64,000 bases of DNA from Pandoraea pneumonica (GCF_902459645.1 NZ_CABPSK010000002.1:124001-188000), one strand, 5' to 3'. Positions 8,424-22,746 are shown, counted from the first letter of the stretch. Notes: a model not told the origin generated them from the letters alone. Numbers and translations are program-made.

Positions 8424-9917
8424 TTACGAAGCGTCTGTGGCTGCTGTCGGCAATGCCCCCGCCTTTGACACCGGTGCCGTGTCGCTGGCACTGGCCTGCT
8501 CCGGCCAGACATCCTTCGGCAGGCGTGCGCGCAGTTCCAGCGGCAGCGACGCTTTCGTGAAGACCGGCTCGGCAATCCCCGCCTTACGTTGCGCCGCGTA
8601 GTCGCGCCATGCCGCGAGTGCGTACTTGGCGAGCAGCGCGATCGCAATCAGGTTGATGAAGGCCATCAACGCTGCGCCCACGTCGGCGAAACTCCAGACC
8701 AGCGGCAAGCTCGCGACCGAACCGAGCATCACGGCCAGCAACACCAATGCGCGGAAGATGTGGAAGCACCACGGACGCTGCGTCATGAAGTCGAGGTTCA
8801 CTTCCGCATAGGCGTAGTTGCCCAACACGCTCGAATACGCGAGGAAGAACACCGTCACGCCCGTGAACATGATTGCCCACTCGCCGAAGTGCGCCGCCAG
8901 TGCACGCTGCGTGAGCACCGCGCCTTCGGCTGCCGCGCCGATTTCGTACTGCCCCGAGAGCAGAATCATGAACGCGGTGGCCGAGCACACGACGATGGTG
9001 TCGAAAAACACGCCGAGCATCTGCATCAATCCCTGCTGCACCGGGTGCTTCGTGGTGGCGACCGCCGCCGCATTCGGCGCGCTACCCATCCCGGCTTCGT
9101 TCGAGAACAAGCCGCGCTTCACGCCCATCAGAACCGCCTGACTCACGGCGTAACCGGCCACACCGCCCGCCGCCTGCCCCAGCCCGAACGCGTGATCGAC
9201 GATCAGCGAAATCATGGCCGGAATCTTGTCGAAATTGACGATGCAGACATAGGCCGCCAACCCGAGATAAATCAGCGCCATCACCGGCACGATCCACTGC
9301 GCCACGCGTGCGACGCGGCGCACGCCTCCGTAGATGATCGGTGCCGTCATCAGCACCAACGTGATGCCGATCCAAATGCGCGACCAGCCGAACGACGCTT
9401 CGAGCGTCTCGGCAATCGAGTGCGACTGCACGGAGTTGAAGGCAAAGCCGAACGTAAAGAGGAGCGCCAGGGCAAAAACGACGCCGAAGGCGCGCGAGCC
9501 GAGCCCAAGCTGGATGTAGTACGCCGGACCGCCGCGGAACGTCTTGTCGCCGTGCGGCACCTTGAAGACCTGCGCCAGCGTCGACTCCACAAAGGCCGAC
9601 GCCATGCCGACGAGCGCCGTCATCCACATCCAGAAGATGGCGCCGGGGCCACCGATCGTCAGCGCGACCGCAACGCCCGCGATATTGCCGGTGCCGACGC
9701 GACTGGCCAGGCCAGTGGCAAACGCCTGAAACGGAGAAATGCCGGAGGGACTGCCCGACGTGCGTAGCAGGCAGACGCTATGCCAGAGCGCACGTAACTG
9801 AATGCCGCCGAAGCGAACCGTGAAATACAACCCGGCCCCGAGCAAGGCGATCACAAGGGGGTATCCCGATAACACACCGCCGACGGCATCGACCATCGGC
9901 TTGAGCCATTGCTCCAT
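8424..9917 (-). CDS. AGCS-family Na+/alanine (glycine) symporter
   Basis: A 497-residue inner-membrane protein with about 11 hydrophobic segments. Family features include GTGNIAGVAVALTIGGPGAIFWMW, the N-terminal AGCS signature, and the conserved RGLFSNEAGMGSAPNAAA segment. AGCS carriers import alanine and/or glycine with Na+. The ATG at 9917 is preferred because AAGGAGA lies seven bases upstream; a TTG at 9941 would place that site inside the gene. The C-terminal ~45 residues are polar and cytoplasmic. It follows sdaA on the same strand but is separated by a terminator, so it probably has its own promoter in 9918-10043. Serine deaminase and glycine cleavage genes upstream make glycine or alanine plausible substrates (inference). 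Confidence 0.92.
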   Translation of the reverse strand: MEQWLKPMVDAVGGVLSGYPLVIALLGAGLYFTVRFGGIQLRALWHSVCLLRTSGSPSGISPFQAFATGLASRVGTGNIAGVAVALTIGGPGAIFWMWMTALVGMASAFVESTLAQVFKVPHGDKTFRGGPAYYIQLGLGSRAFGVVFALALLFTFGFAFNSVQSHSIAETLEASFGWSRIWIGITLVLMTAPIIYGGVRRVARVAQWIVPVMALIYLGLAAYVCIVNFDKIPAMISLIVDHAFGLGQAAGGVAGYAVSQAVLMGVKRGLFSNEAGMGSAPNAAAVATTKHPVQQGLMQMLGVFFDTIVVCSATAFMILLSGQYEIGAAAEGAVLTQRALAAHFGEWAIMFTGVTVFFLAYSSVLGNYAYAEVNLDFMTQRPWCFHIFRALVLLAVMLGSVASLPLVWSFADVGAALMAFINLIAIALLAKYALAAWRDYAAQRKAGIAEPVFTKASLPLELRARLPKDVWPEQASASDTAPVSKAGALPTAATDAS

Positions 9918-10043
9918 TGCTGCGTCTCCTTTCGTTGACAACGTATAAGCCCCGTGAGGCGGGCAAAAGGACGCAGATTGGCAAGGATTTGGCCCGAAAG
10001 GGGAGATTGGCGATGAACTTTAGGCGCATTCCCAATGCGCAAT

Positions 10044-10074
10044 AAAAAAGCCGCGCGGCAAAGACCGGGCGGCT
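10044..10074 (-). terminator. sdaA intrinsic terminator
   Basis: Read on the minus strand: AGCCGC ... GCGGCT stem followed by TTTTTTATT. It lies 77 bases past the sdaA stop and before the symporter gene, so it splits the two transcripts. Confidence 0.8.
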
Positions 10075-10150
10075 CAAAAGACAAGGCAAGGAGACATCGA
10101 CGACAAGATTACCGCCGCAAGATGACAGTCATATGACGGTCACACCACGT

Positions 10151-11542
10151 TCAGCACTCGACGATGTTCACCGCCAGACCGCCACGGGCCGTCTCCTTGT
10201 ACTTCGTTTTCATGTCGGCGCCAGTTTCGCGCATCGTCTTGATGACGGAATCGAGCGAGACGTAGTGTGCCCCGTCGCCACGCAGCGCCATGCGCGCGGC
10301 GTTCACAGCCTTCACCGAGGCCATGGCATTGCGCTCGATGCACGGAATCTGCACCAGACCGCCCACCGGATCGCAGGTCAGCCCGAGGTTGTGCTCCATG
10401 CCGATTTCGGCGGCATTCTCCACTTGCTCGACTGTCCCGCCCAGCACCGCGGCGAGCGCGCCCGCTGCCATCGAACACGCCACCCCGACTTCGCCCTGAC
10501 AACCCACTTCCGCGCCCGAAATCGACGCGTTGAGCTTGTACAGAATGCCGATGGCACCAGCGGTCAGCAGGAAGTCGATCACGCCCTGATCGTTCGCGCC
10601 ATGCACGAAGCGGTCGTAGTAATGCATCACCGACGGAATGATGCCCGCCGCACCGTTGGTCGGGGCTGTCACCACGCGGCCACCGGCGGCGTTCTCTTCG
10701 TTGACGGCCATCGCGTACAGGTTCACCCAATCCATCACCGACAGCGGGTCGGAGAGCGTACGTTCGGCACGTTGCGTCAGTTGGCGGTACAGCTCCGGCG
10801 CGCGGCGGCGCACGTGCAGCGGGCCCGGCAGTTCGCCTTCGGCTTCCGGGTTACCGATGCCGCAACCGCGCGTCACACACGACTGCATCACGTGCCAAAT
10901 GTTGATCAGGCCGGTGCGGATGTCTTCTTCCTTGTGCCAGACCTTCTCGTTCTCCCACATCAGTTGCGCGATGGTTTTGCCGCTCTCGCGGCACATCTCC
11001 AGCAATTCCTTGCCCGTGCGGAATGGGTACGGCAACTGATCGTGCGCCGAGAGCACCTGCGCGTTCGACGCACCCGCCGTCACCACGAACCCGCCGCCCA
11101 CCGACAGATAACGGCCTTCGCGCAGCTTGTTGCCCGCGCCGTCGAACGCATGGAATTTCATGCCGTTCGGGTGTTCGGCCATCGCTTCGCGGCGATAGAA
11201 CACGATGTGCTCCTTCTCGACGAACGGCACCTCGTGCTTGCCGAGAATCGACAGCACCTTCTCGCGGCGCAACGTCGCCAGACGATCGGCAATCGTCGAC
11301 GGATCGACCGTATCGGGGGCATCGCCCATGAAGCCGAGCAGCACGCCTTTATCGGTGCCGTGGCCCTTGCCGGTCGCGCCGAGCGAGCCGTACAACTCGG
11401 CGCGCAACGAGGCAACTTGCGGCAGCAGACCGTCGCGTTCCAGCCCCTGCACGAACATCAACGCCGCGCGCATCGGACCCACGGTATGCGAACTCGACGG
11501 TCCGATACCGATCTTGAACAAATCGAAAACTGAAACGGCCAT
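10151..11542 (-). CDS. sdaA: L-serine ammonia-lyase (serine deaminase), iron-sulfur type
   Basis: Converts L-serine to pyruvate and ammonia with a [4Fe-4S] cluster. The 463-residue single chain has the N-terminal beta domain ([25 protein letters not shown], residues 5-29) and the C-terminal catalytic alpha domain. Likely cluster cysteines are in [15 protein letters not shown] and in [13 protein letters not shown], whose two cysteines have the family's 11-residue spacing. An AGGAAAG site precedes the ATG. It lies downstream of gcvP on the same strand but behind a terminator. In Burkholderiales sdaA is often found beside gcvTHP; together they turn glycine via serine into pyruvate. Confidence 0.95.
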   Translation of the reverse strand: MAVSVFDLFKIGIGPSSSHTVGPMRAALMFVQGLERDGLLPQVASLRAELYGSLGATGKGHGTDKGVLLGFMGDAPDTVDPSTIADRLATLRREKVLSILGKHEVPFVEKEHIVFYRREAMAEHPNGMKFHAFDGAGNKLREGRYLSVGGGFVVTAGASNAQVLSAHDQLPYPFRTGKELLEMCRESGKTIAQLMWENEKVWHKEEDIRTGLINIWHVMQSCVTRGCGIGNPEAEGELPGPLHVRRRAPELYRQLTQRAERTLSDPLSVMDWVNLYAMAVNEENAAGGRVVTAPTNGAAGIIPSVMHYYDRFVHGANDQGVIDFLLTAGAIGILYKLNASISGAEVGCQGEVGVACSMAAGALAAVLGGTVEQVENAAEIGMEHNLGLTCDPVGGLVQIPCIERNAMASVKAVNAARMALRGDGAHYVSLDSVIKTMRETGADMKTKYKETARGGLAVNIVEC

Positions 11543-11625
11543 GGGGCTTTCCTGAATTTTTAGAACTGACTTGAGACTCGGCGAGCGCCGTCATGCTGAC
11601 GCATTCGCGTGACATCTATAGAGAC

Positions 11626-11657
11626 AAAAAGGGGCCAGCAATGTTTCTGCCGGCCCC
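11626..11657 (-). terminator. gcvTHP operon terminator
   Basis: On the minus strand GGGGCCGGCA...TGCTGGCCCC is followed by TTTTT, 23 bases after the gcvP stop and 84 bases before the sdaA start. It closes the glycine cleavage operon. Confidence 0.88.
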
Positions 11658-11680
11658 CGTTTGTCGAATTTTCGCGACGT

Positions 11681-14608
<2,928 letters not shown>

Positions 14609-14732
14609 GGGTCAGATCTCTCGTTCGGTCACGGCAAGTGACTACGGCAATGTGTTGCTTAGCGTTGCGCCCGGTGAAAGGGGGGATCTCGGCGATCGCC
14701 ACCCTGGCACCGGGGCGCTGCGGCTTCGAGGC

Positions 14733-15116
14733 TTACGCGCCCGGGCCGGCGTTGTACTGCTCGGCGGTGAGCAGACCGTCGAGTTCCTTCACGTCAGCCG
14801 GCTTGATACGGAACAGCCAGTTGGCGTACGGATCGCTGTTGATTTGCTCCGGCGAGCCGGCCACTTCGCTGTTGGTCTCGATGATCTCGCCACCGATCGG
14901 GGCGTAGATGTCCGAGGCGGCCTTGACCGACTCGACCACCGCGACTTGCTCCTGTGCCTTGACCGTGCGGCCGGTGTCCGGCAGCTCGATGAAGACCACG
15001 TCGCCCAGCGCTTCTTGCGCATGGTCGGTAATGCCGATGGTCACGGTGCCGTCGGCTTCGAGGCGAGCCCATTCGTGGGACTCGGCGTACTTCAGGTTGT
15101 CGGGGGTATTCGCCAT
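14733..15116 (-). CDS. gcvH: Glycine cleavage system H protein (lipoyl carrier)
   Basis: A 127-residue carrier that shuttles the aminomethyl intermediate between GcvP, GcvT and the L protein. The lipoylated lysine is Lys65 in VESVKAASD, within the conserved hammerhead fold; the N terminus [11 protein letters not shown] is also conserved. It lies 82 bases after gcvT and 124 bases before gcvP, so it is clearly the middle gene of the operon. Confidence 0.97.
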   Translation of the reverse strand: MANTPDNLKYAESHEWARLEADGTVTIGITDHAQEALGDVVFIELPDTGRTVKAQEQVAVVESVKAASDIYAPIGGEIIETNSEVAGSPEQINSDPYANWLFRIKPADVKELDGLLTAEQYNAGPGA

Positions 15117-15198
15117 TTGTGACGCTCCGGTTTCAGTATTGGGGTGTCTTATTGAGAGTCTGTCGTGTCGCCAACCGCGCAGGTGTGAGCGCTACCGC

Positions 15199-16305
15199 TC
15201 ACGCCACCACGGCCTTGCCGTGACGCACGAATGGCAATTTGACCACACGTGCGGGCAATTGCTTGTCACGAATTTGTACGTGCACGAGCGCGCCGTCCGG
15301 CACGCCCTTCGGCAGACGCGCAAACGCGATCGACTGCTGAAGGCTCGGGCTGAACGTGCCGCTGGTAATTTCGCCGTCGCCAGCGTCCGTCACGACGACC
15401 TGATGCGCGCGCAGCACGCCGCCTTTGCCGTCGAGCACGAGGCCCGCAAAGCGCCACGTCTGGCCGCGCGTGAGCAGCGAATCCTTACCGACGAACGTGC
15501 GCTCGCTTTCCTTTTCGACCGTCCAGCCCAGACCCGCGTCGAGCGGCGAGGTGTCGTCGTCCATGTCCTGACCGTACAGGTTCATGCCGGCTTCCAGACG
15601 CAGCGTGTCGCGTGCGCCCAGACCCGCCGGACGTACACCCACGGCCACCAGCGCTTGCCACAAGGCAGCCACGTGGTCGGCATTCACGATCACTTCGAAG
15701 CCGTCTTCACCGGTGTAGCCCGTGCGCGCGATCATCAACTCGCCAAAAGGCGTGTCTTTGACGAAAGCGGCGTTGAACGGCTTGAGCACTTCGCTCGCTG
15801 CCTGGCTGCTCGGCACCGCTTGCCAGACCTTGGCGCGGGCGTTCGGGCCTTGCACGGCCACGATCGACAGATCGCGGCGCGGGGTAATCGTGAGGCTGTA
15901 GTCGCCGTGCGCGTTGAGCTGACCGATCCAGGCGAGGTCCTTGTCGGCGGTGCCTGCGTTCACGACGATGCGGAACCAGTCTTCAGCGATGAAATAGATG
16001 ATGAGGTCGTCGATCACGCCGCCGCTCGGATTGAGCATGCAGGTGTAGAGCGCCTTGCCCGGGGTTTGCAGCTTGTCGACGTTGTTGGCCACGGCGAAGC
16101 GCAGGAATTCGCGGCAGCTCGGGCCGTGCAGATCGACCACGCACATGTGCGAGACGTCGAACATGCCGGCGTCGGTGCGAACGGCGTTGTGCTCTTCGAT
16201 CTGGGAGCCGTAGTTCACGGGCATGTCCCAGCCGCCGAAGTCGACCATGCGGGCGCCTGCGGCGCGGTGCGTATCGTTGAGCGGAGTGCGTTTGAGATCG
16301 GTCAT
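15199..16305 (-). CDS. gcvT: Aminomethyltransferase, T protein of the glycine cleavage system
   Basis: Tetrahydrofolate-dependent enzyme that releases ammonia from the aminomethyl-lipoyl arm and makes 5,10-methylene-THF. The 368 aa are the usual length. N-terminal [33 protein letters not shown] and the mid-protein [11 protein letters not shown] are family hallmarks. GAGG precedes the ATG by five bases. It is the first gene of gcvTHP; the leader upstream carries the tandem glycine riboswitch and a terminator hairpin, so transcription into gcvT should depend on glycine. Confidence 0.97.
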   Translation of the reverse strand: MTDLKRTPLNDTHRAAGARMVDFGGWDMPVNYGSQIEEHNAVRTDAGMFDVSHMCVVDLHGPSCREFLRFAVANNVDKLQTPGKALYTCMLNPSGGVIDDLIIYFIAEDWFRIVVNAGTADKDLAWIGQLNAHGDYSLTITPRRDLSIVAVQGPNARAKVWQAVPSSQAASEVLKPFNAAFVKDTPFGELMIARTGYTGEDGFEVIVNADHVAALWQALVAVGVRPAGLGARDTLRLEAGMNLYGQDMDDDTSPLDAGLGWTVEKESERTFVGKDSLLTRGQTWRFAGLVLDGKGGVLRAHQVVVTDAGDGEITSGTFSPSLQQSIAFARLPKGVPDGALVHVQIRDKQLPARVVKLPFVRHGKAVVA

Positions 16306-16353
16306 CGAAGCCTCAGAATCCAGGGATTTCGGAAAAACAGTGTCCGAAAATGC

Positions 16354-16445
16354 AAAAAGGGGTCATCTCGACGACCGGCACGTGCGCGAGGAACATGTGC
16401 GAATGCACTTGCCCGGCGCGATGCCAGTTGGCGAGATGACCCCTC
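16354..16445 (-). terminator. Riboswitch-controlled terminator in the gcvT leader
   Basis: On the minus strand the arms GAGGGGTCATCTCG (16445-16432) and CGAGATGACCCC (16370-16359) pair and are followed by TTTTTGCA. The loop between them is about 60 bases and can fold further. The 5' arm begins with the AGAG that also closes the second glycine aptamer, so terminator and aptamer stem P1 compete for it. This fits transcriptional control with glycine switching gcvTHP on. Confidence 0.8.
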
Positions 16446-16660
16446 TGTCCTTGGTACCTGAGAGATTGCCCGGCAGTCTCGGTATTCACTGAGATGCCAG
16501 CCCCTTCGGTGGGCTGTCCGCACGACACATGTCATGCCACAGCCGCTCTCCAGAGATCGAAGGCGATGCCTTCGGCGCGGACGGTCCTTGATGCCTGAGA
16601 GTTTGTGGGTATTACCCCTTCGGCGGCGCCAGCATGTGCTTCCCGGCGCGCTCTCCCGAC
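16442..16660 (-). promoter_or_regulatory. Tandem glycine riboswitch
   Basis: Read on the minus strand, two aptamers follow each other. Aptamer 1 (about 16660-16580) has GGGAGAG, CCGAAGGGGTAA and AAACTCTCAGGCATCAAGGACCG. Aptamer 2 (about 16555-16442) has CTGGAGAGCGGC, CACCGAAGGGGC and AATCTCTCAGGTACCAAGGAC. These are the conserved cores of the glycine (gcvT) riboswitch class, and the doublet arrangement is the common form. Known members bind glycine and mostly activate glycine cleavage genes. The element lies 137 bases upstream of gcvT, with the terminator hairpin in between. Confidence 0.95.
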
Positions 16661-16761
16661 CGCGTTCGCGCACTTTACGGGGAAAGCCGGGGGCTGTCAA
16701 TTTGGTGAAAAAGGGTAGCGCGCGTTCCCTCCGGGCTGCCCGGAATTCGGGGCAAGCGAGC

Positions 16762-17670
16762 CTAGTGCGACTCCCCGGGATTCACCCCCGCCGGACAACC
16801 GTCGCGCCCCCATCGGCCGTTACAAACCGCCCAGATGCAGCGCTGTTTCGGAATCACTTCGAACCATCGGTATTTGTCGCACTGCGCCAGTGCGGCGGCA
16901 ATCGTGTTGGCAGCGCCAGGAACCGAGGCGGTGGATGGACTAGATGCCGCTACCGGCGCGCGCGCCGCGTCGGCCGCCGCAATCTGGCCGATGTCGCTGT
17001 TGTCGAGATGGGCAGGCAGGTCGGGGTTCGGCACCGGTCGCGCGGCATTCGTTGCATCGCGACGGCTGAGCAACGTCATCATGTCGTCTGGTGCAGGTGT
17101 GGACGGGGGCGACATCGTCGACGTGGCAGCCGCCGTCAGGGCCGCCGTGGCGGCGGACGCCGTCAGTGGTGCCGCAGATGCAGAGGCAACGTCAGCCGCT
17201 GCCCCCGAAGCCGCAGCGTCGACCGCCGCAAGCGCCTGCGCTCGGGCGAGCGCCGCCGATTCAGCGTCACTGGCAGTGCCCGGTGCGGCGGCGTTCGCAT
17301 CGCCCGACGCGTTAAGCGCCGGTGTGTTGCTACCGTTGTTGAAGGGCGCGACGGTAATCGCGTCGGCAGATTTCGGCGTGGGGTCGACGTACGGCGCGCG
17401 CAGGTTCCACCAGATGCCGACGAGCGCGATGGCGGCGAAGAGCGCCGTCCCGATCACGAGCGCCCCGTTGATCCAGCCCGGTTCGCCGTCGCGCTGACGC
17501 TGCTCGCGACGTTCGCGGCGTGTCAGGCGACGGGGGAGAACGGCTTCGGCACCGGTAGGTACCATCGCGCCTTCCCCGAAACCCGGCTCAGCATCCACAA
17601 GGGGCGCGCCACACTGCTTGCAGCGCAGCGCACTCGTCGCATTGTTCGTCCCACAGGTTGGACATTGCAC
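16762..17670 (-). CDS. Zinc-ribbon single-pass membrane protein, function unknown
   Basis: 302 residues starting at a GTG (17670) with GAGG five bases upstream; this start puts the zinc ribbon CPTC...CKQC at the very N terminus. Order: zinc ribbon (residues 3-24), basic stretch RRLTRRERREQRQR, one membrane helix (WINGALVIGTALFAAIALVGIWW), then a long Ala/Ser/Thr-rich low-complexity linker of about 130 residues. The C-terminal ~45-residue domain has four cysteines (AQCDKYRWFEVIPKQRC, then AVCNGRWGRDGC). The topology suggests a cytoplasmic zinc ribbon and an exported C-terminal cysteine domain. It is divergent from the Rep-like helicase gene. I do not recognise the family. Confidence 0.75.
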   Translation of the reverse strand: MQCPTCGTNNATSALRCKQCGAPLVDAEPGFGEGAMVPTGAEAVLPRRLTRRERREQRQRDGEPGWINGALVIGTALFAAIALVGIWWNLRAPYVDPTPKSADAITVAPFNNGSNTPALNASGDANAAAPGTASDAESAALARAQALAAVDAAASGAAADVASASAAPLTASAATAALTAAATSTMSPPSTPAPDDMMTLLSRRDATNAARPVPNPDLPAHLDNSDIGQIAAADAARAPVAASSPSTASVPGAANTIAAALAQCDKYRWFEVIPKQRCIWAVCNGRWGRDGCPAGVNPGESH

Positions 17671-17930
17671 GGCGACCTCACCACGATGGCAACGTTTTTT
17701 ATTATAGGCACCCCCCGTGCGTGGACGCCAGTGACGCCACCCGCCGCATCGCGGCAACGTCGCAACCGCCCCACAGTTCGGGCACGGCGAGCGTTTCACG
17801 ATGGCGGATGCTGGGATGTCATTTCCGCGCACACGCCCCATGTTAGACTTGCCCACCTCCTGCGAGCCCGCCACGGAGTGCCCTCGCGAGCACCCGGCCG
17901 GCCGCCGCCCTCACCCCATCGCTTCACACC

Positions 17931-20030
<2,100 letters not shown>

Positions 20031-20050
20031 ACATCCCCGGTAAACGAGTC

Positions 20051-20070
20051 GCCCCCCGCATGCGGGGGGC
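20051..20070. terminator. GC-rich perfect palindrome after rep
   Basis: GCCCCCCGCATGCGGGGGGC, a 20-bp perfect palindrome 20 bases after the helicase stop. No T-tract follows, so it is a strong hairpin whose role as a terminator is only probable. Confidence 0.5.
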
Positions 20071-20145
20071 TGGCCTGAGGATTCAGCGGCGTCCGGCCGG
20101 GGCTGTCAGCGGCAGCAGGGCGCGCAGTAAAGACAAGGCTTGCTG

Positions 20146-20259
20146 CTATTTGCCACCGCCCGTAGACGTCTGGCTACACGCGATTGCCGGACTCGACGCC
20201 ACCATCACGCCTGCCAGACCGGCTAAACCAAGCACAGCGACAACCAACAACTTGCGCAT
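20146..20259 (-). CDS. Small exported peptide (37 aa), function unknown
   Basis: The 37-residue peptide is MRKLLVVAVLGLAGLAGVMV followed by a short polar tail. It is almost entirely a signal sequence (basic start, hydrophobic core) with a possible cleavage after Ala-Ile-Ala (AIA-C) and a tail CSQTSTGGGK. A strong GGAGGAG site lies five bases before the ATG. The cysteine after AIA is reminiscent of a lipobox but lacks the usual Leu at -3, so lipidation is uncertain. It is of the size class of entericidin-like peptides, but I see no real similarity. It is convergent with rep, and 20260-20501 upstream should hold its promoter. Confidence 0.6.
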   Translation of the reverse strand: MRKLLVVAVLGLAGLAGVMVASSPAIACSQTSTGGGK

Positions 20260-20501
20260 AGGCTCTCCTCCACTCGTCAGGTGAGGTTTCACTATAGGAG
20301 CGCATTCTTTCGATGACAAAGACATCTTGACCATCGGCGCGGCGCGGGTGATAGTCGGTAAAAAACGGACGAAACGGTACGCTAATTGCGTCGATTTCGG
20401 TCCAATGCCCACACCGCTTTAACGTCTCTCGTGATGCGTCACATGCACCCCTGCCGTGGCGAGTGTGCGGCACCGATCCTCAAGCTTTGTGGAGCGTGTG
20501 T

Positions 20502-21278
20502 GTGAGACTGCATATCCTGTCCGACCTGCATTTGTCCGTCGCCCCGCTGGCGACACCTGACGTGGTGGCAGACGTCACCATTCTCGCTGGCGATATCAGC
20601 CGACCGGCGCAAGCCATTGAGTGGGCGAAGCAATTACCGCGCCCCGTCATCTACGTGGCTGGCAATCACGAGTTCTACGGCGCGACGCTCGCCGGTACGC
20701 TTGCCGAGATTCGCAAACTTGCCGCGGGCAGCAATGTTCACGTGTTGGAACGCGGTGCCGTGACGATCGACGGCGTTCGCTTCATCGGCACGACGTTATG
20801 GAGCGATTTCGCGCTGTACGACGCCGAAGGCAAGCATGACGAAGTGATCGAGGAGTCCCGCAAGTTCGTGCGCGACTTCACGCGCATTCGCGTGGGCGAT
20901 CCGGCAGCGCCGTGGTCCGATCTGCCGTTTTTCACCCCGGAAGATAGCGCCGCGCTGTGCCGCGAGAACGTGGCGTGGCTGCGCCGGGCGCTGGCCGATC
21001 CGCACGACGGCCCGACCGTCGTCGTCACCCATCACGCACCGACGCCGCAGAGTATTCATCCACGCTTTGCCGGGTCGCCCGTCAATCCGGCGTTTATTTC
21101 GGATTTGACGTCGTTCGTCGACCAGTCGGACGCCGCATTGTGGGTGCACGGCCATACGCACGATTCGTTCGATTACCGCGTCGGGCGCACGCGCGTGCTG
21201 TGCAATCCGCGTGGCTATTGTTTTGAAGGGCGTGTCGAGAATGTCGAGTTCGACCCCGCGTTGTGCGTGAACGTCTGA
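20502..21278 (+). CDS. Calcineurin-like metallophosphoesterase
   Basis: 258 residues from a GTG at 20502; GGAG at 20491-20494 decides this start over a longer frame beginning at 20463. All metal-binding motifs are present: D8-x-H10 (SDLHLS), GD at 30-31 (AGDISR), GNHE at 54-57, HH in VVTHHAPTPQS and GHTH in VHGHTHDSFD. The fold hydrolyses phosphomono- or diesters using two metal ions. It has no signal peptide, so it is cytoplasmic. The substrate is unknown; it is monocistronic. Confidence 0.88.
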   Translation: MRLHILSDLHLSVAPLATPDVVADVTILAGDISRPAQAIEWAKQLPRPVIYVAGNHEFYGATLAGTLAEIRKLAAGSNVHVLERGAVTIDGVRFIGTTLWSDFALYDAEGKHDEVIEESRKFVRDFTRIRVGDPAAPWSDLPFFTPEDSAALCRENVAWLRRALADPHDGPTVVVTHHAPTPQSIHPRFAGSPVNPAFISDLTSFVDQSDAALWVHGHTHDSFDYRVGRTRVLCNPRGYCFEGRVENVEFDPALCVNV

Positions 21279-21343
21279 CGCACTGCAACATGTCGGTCGA
21301 ACGGCAACGCGCTTAGTCGATCAAGCAACGAGTCCGAGAAAGC

Positions 21344-21370
21344 AAAAATCCCCGCCGAGGCGGGGATTTT
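21344..21370. terminator. Bidirectional intrinsic terminator
   Basis: AAAATCCCCGCC-GA-GGCGGGGATTTT, perfect stem with A-tract and T-tract on both sides, between the convergent phosphoesterase and cytochrome genes. Confidence 0.93.
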
Positions 21371-21398
21371 CTTTTGCAGCGACAGCGTGTGCGCAGAC

Positions 21399-22289
21399 TT
21401 ACTTTGCGGCGCTGACCATATAGTCGACAGCAGCCTTCACGTCGTCATCCGAAGCGTTGGCAGCCCCGCCCTTCGGCGGCATGGCGTTCAGCCCCTTGAG
21501 CGCGGCGTTGTGCAGCGTGTCGATACCGGTGGCGATACGCGGTGCCCAAGCGGCTTTGTCGCCGAACTTCGGGGCGTTCATCACGCCCGACGCGTGGCAC
21601 GCCATACAAACCGTGTCGTAAAGCTTCTTGCCCGCTTCAAGGTTGCTGCCAGCGCCAGCGGCGGCCGGGGCGGCGGTCTTGAGGGACGCCATGGCTGCGG
21701 CAGCAGCAGCGGCTGAGCCAGCGTCGGCAGCGGGCGCTGCGCCCGAAGCCGGTGCGGCAGCCGTGGCACCGGACGCCGGTTGTGCTGGCTCAGCCGGTTC
21801 TTGCAGCTTGCCGCCCGAGGCGTTGGCCATGTAGACGATGGCGCGGCCAATTTCGTAATCCGTCACGTCGTCGGGGCTGGTGCCGCCGCGCGCGGGCATG
21901 GCGCCTTTACCGGCCAGGGCGATCTTGAGCATTTCGTCGTAGCCCTGCGCAATGCGCGGCGCCCAGTCGGCCGAGCCGACCTTCGGGGCACCGGCGGTGC
22001 CTGCGGCGTGACACGCGGCGCAAACGGCTTTGTAGAGTTGCTCGCCCGTCTGATAGACGCGCGGTGCGTTGGCATCCTTGACTTCGACCTTGGCCACGGG
22101 CGCGATGCGCTCGGCGATGGCTTTTTCGGTCATGGCGGAACTGCCTGCGCCGGTCAGGGCGTTGTTGCCCACGTAATTGACCAGCAAGACGATGATGACA
22201 ATCGGTACCAGAAAACCTGCAATAACTGCGGCGATGAGCTGCTTTGGTGTTTTGATCAGGGACTCATGCTCGTTATGTGCTTCACTCAT
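21399..22289 (-). CDS. Dihaem cytochrome c5-type protein, membrane anchored
   Basis: 296 residues beginning MSEAHNEHESLIKTPKQL; the ATG at 22289 has GAGAG upstream and gives a conventional N terminus. One N-terminal helix (LIAAVIAGFLVPIVIIVLLVNYVG) anchors it. Two haem c sites follow: CAACH in the first domain and CMACH in the second. Each is in the c5-like context YxxxCxxCHxxGxxxAPKxGxxxxWAPRI, with axial Met candidates in GAMPARGG and NAMPPKGG. An Ala-rich linker of ~50 residues joins the two domains, so this is a tandem duplication of one cytochrome c5 domain. It likely passes electrons between the bc1 complex and oxidases or reductases in the periplasm. Confidence 0.92.
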   Translation of the reverse strand: MSEAHNEHESLIKTPKQLIAAVIAGFLVPIVIIVLLVNYVGNNALTGAGSSAMTEKAIAERIAPVAKVEVKDANAPRVYQTGEQLYKAVCAACHAAGTAGAPKVGSADWAPRIAQGYDEMLKIALAGKGAMPARGGTSPDDVTDYEIGRAIVYMANASGGKLQEPAEPAQPASGATAAAPASGAAPAADAGSAAAAAAAMASLKTAAPAAAGAGSNLEAGKKLYDTVCMACHASGVMNAPKFGDKAAWAPRIATGIDTLHNAALKGLNAMPPKGGAANASDDDVKAAVDYMVSAAK

Positions 22290-22668
22290 GCGGGATCTCT
22301 CAATAGTTTTTGTGGAAACCGAGTGCGTCACACCGGACGGCAGGCACCATCCGGTCAAAATAACGAGCCATTGTAGCAACAAACACTCCCGCGATGACAC
22401 GCGATGGCCGTGCGCAGACGCCGCAAAAGTCCCGTGTTTTCCCTAACTTACGCGAAACCCAAAGCGGTGTTCCGCGTGCTTTGTGCGTGAAGGGGGATGG
22501 CGTTGCATGCACAGCAAAACCGCGCGTGATGCGTATCCCGTAGTGAATTGCCGCATTGTGGGGCACGACGATGCGCCAGGCATGGACGGCGCACGACAAA
22601 ACCGCTATGCTTGCACGTCTTTGCCCGCCGGCCCGCGCGTTCGCGCATTCATACCGGTGGTCTGCACA
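22290..22668. other. Intergenic region between cytochrome gene and tRNA-Arg
   Basis: 379 bases without a convincing gene. The left part should carry the cytochrome c promoter (minus strand), the right part the tRNA promoter (plus strand). I see no repeat, hairpin or clear sigma-70 boxes that I would defend. Confidence 0.6.
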
Positions 22669-22744
22669 GCGCCCGTAGCTCAGGGGATAGAGTATCGGCC
22701 TCCGAAGCCGAGGGTCACTGGTTCGATTCCAGTCGGGCGCGCCA
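22669..22744 (+). tRNA. tRNA-Arg, anticodon CCG
   Basis: Full cloverleaf of 76 bases with encoded CCA. Acceptor arms are GCGCCCG / CGGGCGC, the D-arm has TAGCTCAGGGGATAGAG, and the T-arm has GTTCGATTC. The anticodon stem TCGGC/GCCGA encloses the loop CTCCGAA, so the anticodon is CCG and reads CGG codons. Its 3' end lies two bases from the stop codon of the convergent lipoprotein gene. Confidence 0.97.
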
Positions 22745-22746
22745 AA

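Noticed and set aside
20031-20145. Possible CRISPR-like or REP repeat after rep
   Set aside because: Only a single palindrome is present; no repeated units. I found no CRISPR array anywhere in the window.
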